From contig NC_087070.1 in NCBI RefSeq assembly GCF_963678635.1, forward strand, positions 37,265,109 to 37,329,108: 64,000 bases of DNA, written 5' to 3'. Position 1 is the stretch's first letter. Every line of letters starts with the position of its first letter. Source of the stretch: Symsagittifera roscoffensis (lineage: Eukaryota; Xenacoelomorpha; Acoela; Convolutidae). The notes below the pieces were generated by a model that saw nothing but the letters and a program-made list of their open reading frames with translations, did not search any database and was not told the DNA's origin. Positions 56,303 to 64,000 of this stretch are shown piece by piece. Made by a program: the position numbers and the translations under genes.

Positions 56303-56953
56303 TATGTTCCAATTAAATTAACCATCTTAAAAACATGGAAAATGTTCTGGAAACTTTATAGCTTCTAATCATTGTCAAAAATTGTTATTCTGTCATTCCA
56401 AACAATACCTTCATAAGATAATTTGTTGATAACAATTGATAGCTCAGTTGACTCCGTACTTTTGTTCTCATTGCCTTAATGCATTAACGCTTAGTCGGAC
56501 AAGAAGGAATGAATATTCGAAAAATTTGGATCACTTAATGACCAATCTCGAGAAAAAGTTTTTTGCCCGTTAAATTATTCATGAAATAAACCCTCCTCTT
56601 GATATATACAGGATAGGAGATCCAAAATTTATCATTGATATCATAGCCGTGGAAAAAGCTGAAAATTTGGAAGTCGCTGTTATTTTTGGAAACTCACAGA
56701 AATTTTTGATGGAATCATTATCAGTCCTATTCACGGGGTGTTTCCACTGGTTCCAAGCCCCGTGTGGATAGAATAGACTGTGAAACGAATTTCCGACCAG
56801 TATACTTACAGCCCATGCTGAAATTGAAAACTAAACAGGGTTCAAACACTCAACAACGATTAAAAACAGATTATAGTTAAGCGCAAACTAATATTTCGAT
56901 TAAACTTAAATCTTAGATAAAACAGGCTACAAATACAAAATAATGGTTACAAA

Positions 56954-57334
56954 CAGGCGCGGATCTAGGAATTTCTCGAGGGGGGGGGCGGACTTTCAAA
57001 AAAAAATTGAAAAATTTTGTCGTCGACTTTTTTTTATTTTGGTCGATCAAACTGATTTCCTGAGCTCTCTCAAACCATTATAAAGACCCTGTTTTGGCAA
57101 AAATTTCTGCGCCGCAGGCAAAATTTTGAAAAACAGGCCAAAAATAGCGTTTCCCCCTCAAAATGAGTATAGATTGGCGCCCAAGGCGCCTTTAGAAAAA
57201 TTTTAAGGTCAGTCAGCCAAAAATGGATATCTCAAAATAGTACAAAGGGTGGACCCTTTGGGTCGGCAGGGGGTCGAATCCCTGAGGGGGGGGGGGGCGA
57301 GGAAGGTGTCCCCCCCCCCCTAAATCCGCTACTG
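56954..57334 (+). mobile_element. hAT-type MITE, copy with perfect 8-bp target duplication
   Basis: GTTACAAA at 56946-56953 and again at 57335-57342 flank an element starting CAGGCGCGGATCTAG and ending CTAAATCCGCTACTG. The 8-bp duplication and CAG-type ends fit the hAT superfamily. G and C homopolymers lie just inside the ends. The insertion interrupts a repeat found uninterrupted at 51400. Confidence 0.85.
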
Positions 57335-57462
57335 GTTACAAATATAAAATTATAATTGATATGACATGAAAAACCTTTTCAGACTTTTTTCGCTCACGTT
57401 TCATGTCAAGTACATGTTTTTAATGACATATTTACAATTTAATGTGTATCAAGCCAGACTTT

Positions 57463-59912
57463 TTAATCCAGGGTCATTCCAGTGGCCTCAACTTCAGCCA
57501 ACTGTGCGTTTGTTTCTGCATTATATTCGACGCCTGTTGCCAAAATTGTTTCAAGTCCCAGGTACTTCCTCAGTTCAGGCGTAGCAGTCACGTCTAAATA
57601 TGTCTTGAGTGAATATTTCTTGTCGTTTGCGAATGCTTGCTCCATTTTTTCGATCAATTTTTTGCTCTCAATGCAGAGCATGATTTCTGCCAGAATTTCG
57701 ATATTCGCATCCATCATCTGATTAGACTGGAAATCAGCCTCTAAGGCACTCATTATTATCGTTTTTGCTCCCAGCAGCTCATTTTCAGTTAATGAATTGA
57801 GTTTTTCTTCACACAACCGCTCTATGTACTTTTTTGCGTCGGGTTCGTTCAATAGGACATTACGCTGTGTCTGTGACCACTGTTGCATCATTTTTTGTCT
57901 CATGTTCTGTAATTGAGCGGTTTTTTCTTCGCTTGTTGGAAACTCGGACAATTTGCGGTCAACATAGTCCATTACATGCATTTTGATGTCTTTCAACACA
58001 AACTGCATCATATACATAGGCTTTACTTCAAGTTCGTGTTCCAAAAACTCGAGCCAGTTGTTTTTTAGTGCATGCAGAAACTCCACCAGTGCCTGTCTGG
58101 ATATGTCATCGGTGGCATTCTCACTTTTGTGCAAGCTTTCTTGGTCTAGAAGTTTGAAGTAGTGCCACTTATCGGAGGTGTCTCGTCGCATGATTAAATC
58201 TCTGAAAGTCCCCGGCAATGATGCTAAGAATCCTAGTTCATTATCAGTCGAGTTCTCCTTGAAACTATATGCTTTTTCAACTTCAAAATCTTCTTCGTGC
58301 AGCGGTATCTTCAGAGTCATTTTTCTCCTGCGCATGTGAATCATTCCTGGTACTAAATTCACAATTAATTTTGTGTTAACCGTTTTTCTGAGATTATTTA
58401 ATCAGAAAAGTGTCAACTCTATTAGATCGATCTATATGTGAGTGTGTAATCCTTTTTTATCTTATATCTATAGTTAACAGCCGATACAAAGGGACCAAAA
58501 TTTTAGTAGTATTAATTACATTGGTGCACATGATTGTCTTTTGCAACAGCTGAAAGGCAACTTTACCTAACTTACGTTTCATTGTCAATAGCTTTGCTTG
58601 CTGCAAATTTCATGAAAATGAATAGCATAGTAAATTATGAAAAGTAATATATGCGCGTGATGTAATTTAAGCCATAGGACGCGGCTTAATTCACGACAGT
58701 CACTTTGGTTGCTTTAAAAAATTTTAGCGCCACAAGTCTGCCGCGTCTACCCCTAATAAACACTCTATAACGCTCCTTTTGCCACTGTACGTCAGAAGCT
58801 CTCTGCAAGTTGCAGGCTCAACGAAACACCTGATTTTATGCTATAGCGATCATCCCTGATGTAATCAAACAAGTCTTGTGTGGCTCAGGATAATTGAAAA
58901 AGCAATGTTTGAGGTTATTGGTTTTGCTTTTCACCTTGTCTCGATTTTGATGAGGATTGGCTCAGATATCGCTATCACGATCAAAGTCTCCTATTGGAAC
59001 TCGCAGATAGTTCCGTTGCTGTTGTCTAGTAATTTAGCCAGTGGACACTGGATATGATTTTTCGTAGATTAACTACAGCAAGCTCAGTTTCTTACCATGG
59101 TTAGCCAGACCGAAATTTTTCCATCGCCGCAGCTGGAAAACGGCGGTTCCAGCGCTAAACTTAATATTCAATGATTTTTAAAAAATTAAATGTGGAAAAG
59201 TAATTGAATTATTTGGAAAAAAAATGCTGCTGTATTTAAAATGATCGGCCAAACGGTGGTTTTTAAGAGACGCTTTAATGCTGTAACAGAACTGTTCATT
59301 TAAACAGGCGCGGATCTAGGAATTTCTCGAGGCGAAGGCGCTTTTAGGCACATTTTGGAAAATTTTGACCAACAAATCGCGTTTTTTCGGCGCGCGCTCT
59401 ACCCTCAAAATAAGTATAGATTCGCTCCGAAGGCGCCTTTAGAAAAATTTTAAGGTCTGTCAGCCAAAAATGGATATCTCCATAAAGTACAAAGGGGGCC
59501 CTTTGGGTCGGTTGGGGGTCGAATCCCTAAAAAAAACGTCCGCCCACATACCGCAACCCCCCCACCCTAAATCCGCTACTGCATTTAGATGTTTTGATAT
59601 GGTCAATCACTATGGGAGAAAAAGTGTTCAAATATGTGAAATGAATTGAATACCTTTTATTTGAACGTATCGTTTGCTTTTTTCCTTCTCTTTCGAGCTT
59701 GGTTCTTTCAGCGGATGGAAAAAGAAGTTTTCTTTCCATCTGAAAATGTCATGCTCCACAGTGTCTTTGAATGGCCTGACCATGAATTTCATGCTATACT
59801 TCCCATGAGAATCGGGCAAACCTCCTTCTTGTTTCACTAGAAAGTAGTTCTTCTTCGGGTTGTAGACTCTTTTCTCTAAATGCTCATCTGTGCACTGCAT
59901 TGCTCTTATCAT
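57463..59912 (-). CDS. Unrecognised two-exon gene, 382 aa predicted
   Basis: Exon 1 is 59912-59654 and exon 2 is 58352-57463, both on the - strand. The donor AAAAG|GTATTC and acceptor GTGAATTTAG|TACC join in matching phase (1), giving 382 codons without a stop. The N-terminal part is basic and aromatic (KNYFLVKQEGGLPDSHGKYS, KFMVRPFKDTVEHDIFRWKE). The rest is largely helical and charged, with HYFKLLDQESLHK and LVEFLHALKNNWLEFLEHEL, and ends ELRKYLGLETILATG plus a short acidic tail. No signal peptide or membrane span is seen. An acceptor-like TTTTAG touches the first ATG, so an upstream exon or leader is possible. The intron contains a hAT MITE. ATTAAA signals follow the stop (- strand, near 57438 and 57418). 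I do not recognise the family and infer no function. Confidence 0.7.
59305..59581 (+). mobile_element. hAT-type MITE in the intron of the unrecognised gene
   Basis: Flanked by CATTTAAA (59297-59304) and CATTTAGA (59582-59589), an 8-bp target duplication with one mismatch. Same ends and internal blocks (AAAATGGATATCTC, GGGGTCGAATCCCT) as the 56954 copy, but about 100 bp shorter. Confidence 0.8.
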
Positions 59913-60500
59913 CTAAAACATTTGCCCTTTGACATGTCTCGAGAAGGTTTAATTGATGATTAAAACAAAACAAAAATTCCTCCCCAAGCAACGTCAACTA
60001 CAAAATAAATAGTATGTGTAAAGTCTAATAATGCTAATTTTTGATCTCTGAAATTCGCTCAACTCAAACTAAGTAGGTTCTGAGCCGCATATATTCACCC
60101 GCCGCGTGTATTAATTGAAAATGGTGAAAAAGCATAGTAGGCTATCATCATTCAAAATGACCTTTTTAGAATTCCGACAATGTAAAGAAAAAAGATCGAA
60201 GTTAAAAACATTCCTTCAAAACTAGAGCTCAAGTGAGATTGTATAGTCAGTCTGTAACTTAAAAATCTTACAAAGATTTAATTTTTTGATACAGCCTGTG
60301 GTATTTTGAGGAACTTAATGTTGTAAATGAGAACAAATGTATCAATTATTTAATTTACGTTCTCTGAACATCTTTTTCCCTTTTCTGAGTATTGAAAGAT
60401 TTCTGAGGCTTGCTCTAGCTTCGATTGTCACAATGACGTAAGCGCTATGCCTGTGCTCAGATCCTAATGACCTTGGCATGTTAATATATTACGTTTATAA
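59913..60500. other. No gene seen
   Basis: AT-rich spacer between the unrecognised gene and the Ty3/gypsy remnant. Upstream exons of the gene could be here but none is convincing. Confidence 0.35.
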
Positions 60501-61229
60501 CACATCTCTTTCTGGACTGCTCGTGCAGCTTGCTTCCGTCTGCTTTCTTGAAGTGATAATTTGTTATCATATTTATTCATGACGACTTTGTCCTGGGTTT
60601 TGGGTCTTATGGTTTTTGGTCCCGAAGTATCCGGTTTACTTCGCCTTGAACGTCTTGATCAGGGATTTCGATTTATCGGAGGTTTCTCGGAACTGCCATT
60701 GCATCTTGATATCCATGTTGGTATCGTCGTTTTAGCCTTCCTTTTGCTTGGTTTTCGTTTTGTTTTGTTTCGTGTGGATCTTGCTAAATCGCTTTTTCTA
60801 AAAACTGATTGTTTTAATAGCTGTTTCTGTTTTCATCTTTTTGAGGGATCGTCTTTGTCGTATTCTCGCACTTTGTTTCCTCTTTATCATCTATAAATCT
60901 TTTCTCCCAGGAATATTGCAAATGCATTTTCAATTCAGGGTTTGGCCGGTCATATCAACTATTTTATATATGTAGTTGGCCGCCGCATCTCTTTTTTCCT
61001 CTTTCTACCGCGCGTTGGCATCTAACGGGTTTTTAAAAACGTTCACATGCTTTTTTTCGTTGAAGAAATTTGCTGCTTAAACAGTGGGCTGGTGTTTTGG
61101 CTTCTTGTCCCTTTCGTTACGATCTAGACTTTTACTGATCTATCCGTTTGTTGAGCTGCGAAGTTGTCAGGACCAATCTATCCTAATGTTTTTCGTCCAA
61201 TCTATCAGAATTATTCAGAAACTTATCCG

Positions 61230-61960
61230 GGATAATTTTAAACTAGTTTCAAACGGCAACTTTTTGATAGTTTTCTGTTTGTTTTACCTTCGTACTCTGA
61301 GAATTGTGGTAAGGTAATTTTTATCCGTATCGCAATTTCATACATTATCATCTCATCGAGTCTTTGTTTTATTGTTTGTATTTTCTTCTCGTCCAGACCA
61401 CAAACCCTATGGTGTTCCACAGGACAGTTTTTTTGTTCGATGTTAAAATCAGCGCAAAACTTTTTCATCGGTTTTCCTTTACATCCTGAGAACTGATCAC
61501 GTCTAATTTATTCACGATTTACTTGAATATCAGTGTACATTCGTAGGAAATTTATACTTGACTCGCTCCCCGTTGAATTGGCGACCTTTACTGACGGGAG
61601 TTTAGAAAATATATCTTTTGCTACCAGCATGTATGGACTTTTTCCTGTATGCTTTGTCATAAACCCTGCGTAATCCTATTGTATTTATTCACCCGGCCGC
61701 TTCAGTAGTGTCAATTGCTAGAAAAAGTTTCTAGGAATAAAATAATCAGCGTTTCAATCATATAGCCTACAAATGTGGCATTCCTCTGACAGATTGACTA
61801 CGTCTTTATGCATATAAGGCAAACACAAGTAAGTTGAAACCTTCAGCATTGCCTCGTATCCCCGATATCCTCAGTGTATTCATTTTTTCACAACTTGTCA
61901 CAGGACTATTCGTACAGCTAATCTGTTATTTACCAGTAAGCAGTCGTCCACCACGCCATA
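61230..61960 (-). pseudogene. Ty3/gypsy integrase remnant
   Basis: A zinc-binding end (LLVNNRLAVRIVL, then DVVNLSEECHIC) precedes the catalytic core. The DDE residues are recognisable in VAKDIFSK (near 61615), IRRDQFSG (near 61497) and LDEKKIQTIKQRL (near 61380). They are spread over shifted frames, so the protein cannot be made intact. Confidence 0.8.
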
Positions 61961-63659
61961 TGATTCCATAATGGGTTGGTATAGGGACCCCTCACCCCGA
62001 ATCGTTGTCTGTCTCCTCGTTTTATTTTTTCCGCATCCTGTCCAGCTCCGTGTCTTCCGATGTGATTTCAGCTAACATGCTCTTGTTGAAATATCGTGAC
62101 AACTGCGATAAGTTCTCTTCTCCTGGCTGCTCTCGCAGTTTTTGGTAACCTTCCTTGAGAGATGGCTGATTTGTTGGTTGTGGTCCACCACGCTGACTTT
62201 TCGGTCCACTTTTCCACTAATGGTCAGGTCCACCTCGACAATTGGGTATTTGAACATGTCTGATTGTTCCGACTTCCGGTTGGTTTTGTTCTTTTTGCGG
62301 CACTTCTTTCAGAGTTGCCTCCAAATCCCTAATTGTTTTCGGTTGTTCTTATAATTTTTCGTTTCCAGAAATACAATAGCTGTTCATCTGGTATGTAACC
62401 CCTGGATGACAAAAAAAATTTTACTTTTGCGGCGATCTGGAGTTCCTATCTGTCTGAGAATGAGTTTTTGTTCCTGCTTCCTCTGAATACTTTCCTTGTT
62501 CGCTGGAAAATCTCGGTATTGTCTTCCTCTACCGACTGTTCCTCTCATTGTCTTTTTTTGGTGTTTTCCTTTTAGGGTCTGACAAATTCTTTTCTCTGCT
62601 ATCTTTCCGCCATCTCTCGTTCTCGTTCCAACTTCCGTCCATCTCGATGGAATTCTCGAAAATTTCTTCTTTTTTACTCAACTGTACTATGCTATCATTT
62701 TTTCTATACTGAATTTTGCCAATTTCGAAATAAACAACTTTGACGGTCATGTACTTAAATAGTTTTTATTCCGCTGGAGCCTCGTTTGCTTTTGGACATT
62801 TTGGGTGCTATAGCAACCATATGATGAAGTGTTTCGCAAATCGTTCAGTTTAGAATCTTTCGAACATTTTAGTTTGTTTTCGTTCCTGTTGAGCACAACT
62901 GTTTCAATCAGTCTACTGCTTAGGGAGCTGACTGCTCAGTGAAATGATTATATCATCGTGACTACAACTTTTATGCAAATCTGATTCAGGCCAGGGATTG
63001 GCTTTCGGCTCCCTGGACAGATAACTCACGATACCCATATCCCTTCCAGGTGTGTGAACGACCTAAAAATGATATGGTAAAAAGTGATCGACCCATCTGG
63101 TCAATCTTGATTGAGACATTTTGTTTTGACTAAATTTTTTCTAGGGCAGATGTGAGTGCTTTGTGATCAGTAGTTTTGAGAGTTTGTTTCCCAATAAAAA
63201 ATGTTTGTACCAATTAACTGCCCAAACTACTATCAACAGTTTTAACTCATTTGTAGAGTAATTGTTTCTTCAGCGTTGAGATATCGCGACAGAAATGATA
63301 TCGGTACCCATTCCTCTTCGGTGGTTCTCTTCTCTAGGGTTAGCCCAACCCACTATGGTTGGCATCGCACTTAATCGTAGTTTCTCAGTTTAAGTCATAA
63401 CAACTTACCTTAGAAATATAAGCTCCAGCTAATTTAGTTTTTTCGAAAATGTTCATGAGTTCTTTTTTTTGTTCGATTTGATTCACCGTCAATTTTAAAG
63501 TTTTCAACTTTATTTTTAAATTTTTCCTTTTTTCGGGGTCTCAATTTTTCTCTAAGGCTCAATGTTTTGGTAACAAATTTTTCTTACTAACTAAATTCGC
63601 CTGGAAAAAACCTGAGATGTTTTTTTGTTTGTGATGAATTAAGCTTCAAAAACGCTTCA

Positions 63660-64000
63660 ATGTTCGCTATTTTTGAGATCAACCCACTTTTGATCAAATG
63701 GTGTCCCAGAAGCTCTTTTTTTCAAATCATTTTTCGTAACTTTTCAACGATAATTTCTTGTAATCTATTTTTTTCTTTAAGCTCTCGACCAGTTTTTCAT
63801 GTTCGGTTTCCGAGACTTCGAATACCAACAAAATGTCATCCAAGAAGCAGAAAGTGTTGGGGGCATTGTTTGTTGTCCGGTCCATTGTTCTTTGCAATTC
63901 GGCCGACGTGTCCGCAAGACCAAAAAACCCTGTTAACAATCTATATGTACCCGTAGCGTTTTCCCCTACACTAATGGAATTGCCTTGTTCGGATGTATCT
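63660..64000 (-). pseudogene. Ty3/gypsy reverse transcriptase fragment
   Basis: The reading FGLADTSAELQRTMD is followed by FCFLDDILLVF (family norm YLDDIL, the catalytic motif), then EHEKLVESLKKK. It continues past the right window edge, so the N-terminal RT half is not visible. Confidence 0.85.

Larger units (their letters stand above)
60500..64000 (-). mobile_element. Decayed Ty3/gypsy-like retroelement, pol region
   Basis: On the - strand the domains follow the Ty3/gypsy order RT, RNase H, integrase. RT enters at the window edge. RNase H lies at about 63130-63400 (CDANHSGLG, then a TDHKALTSAL motif near 63155). The integrase zinc region is at 61770-61960 and the core at 61230-61700. The remaining 60500-61200 is an A-rich decayed tail on the - strand. 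Stops and frameshifts are frequent. The - strand is A-rich throughout. Confidence 0.85.

Noticed and set aside
60561..60896. A 111-codon + strand frame rich in Leu, Phe and Gly
   Set aside because: It lies antisense to the Ty3/gypsy remnant and its residues reflect the T-rich complement of an A-rich sense strand.

Overview
The window comes from the nuclear genome of an animal, most likely an invertebrate. It is AT-rich. Coding is split by GT-AG introns whose phases match exactly across junctions, and most of the DNA is transposon debris: LINEs, a Ty3/gypsy-like element, hAT-type and TA-inserting MITEs, a Helentron-like family, tRNA-like SINE heads and foldback repeats. I could not resolve the phylum. 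Nothing bacterial, and no CRISPR array, is present.

Left edge (1-5.3 kb): the 3' part of an A/C-rich retroelement on the + strand. It has an envelope-like ORF, a second 599-aa ORF of unknown function, and a non-coding tail with strong hairpins and a short repeated motif. 5.3-9.0 kb: intergenic DNA with a 147-159 bp tandem repeat and a degraded LINE on the - strand.

9.4-20.2 kb: two ordinary cellular genes on the + strand. The first is a complete six-exon gene for TFIIE subunit alpha (482 aa predicted). Its stop is followed only 369 bp later by a splice acceptor and a single-exon gene for SARAF, the store-operated calcium entry regulator. A second LINE and a Helentron-like copy lie in TFIIE intron 3.

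22.6-29.2 kb and 44.4-48.5 kb: two paralogous three-coding-exon PLAC8-family genes on the - strand (109 and 111 aa). They sit in a segmental duplication of several kb that includes a shared 5'UTR intron and upstream block. Different mobile elements have since inserted into each copy.

29.9-44 kb, between the duplicates: a long inverted repeat, a head-to-tail Helentron-like dimer, a TIR element, a nearly full-length but broken LINE (ORF1, endonuclease, RT), three direct repeats of about 1.5 kb, and two more Helentron-like copies in opposite orientation.

49-60 kb: more repeats, a possible small gene near 52.1-52.5 kb, a MITE inside another MITE, two hAT MITEs with 8-bp target duplications, and an unrecognised two-exon gene on the - strand (382 aa). 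Right edge (60.5-64 kb): the decayed pol region (RT, RNase H, integrase) of a Ty3/gypsy-like element on the - strand, running out of the window.

The cellular genes (TFIIE alpha, SARAF, two PLAC8 paralogues, one unknown) have no evident joint function. The strongest structural signals are the Helentron-like family, the PLAC8 duplication, and the unknown ORF in the left retroelement.
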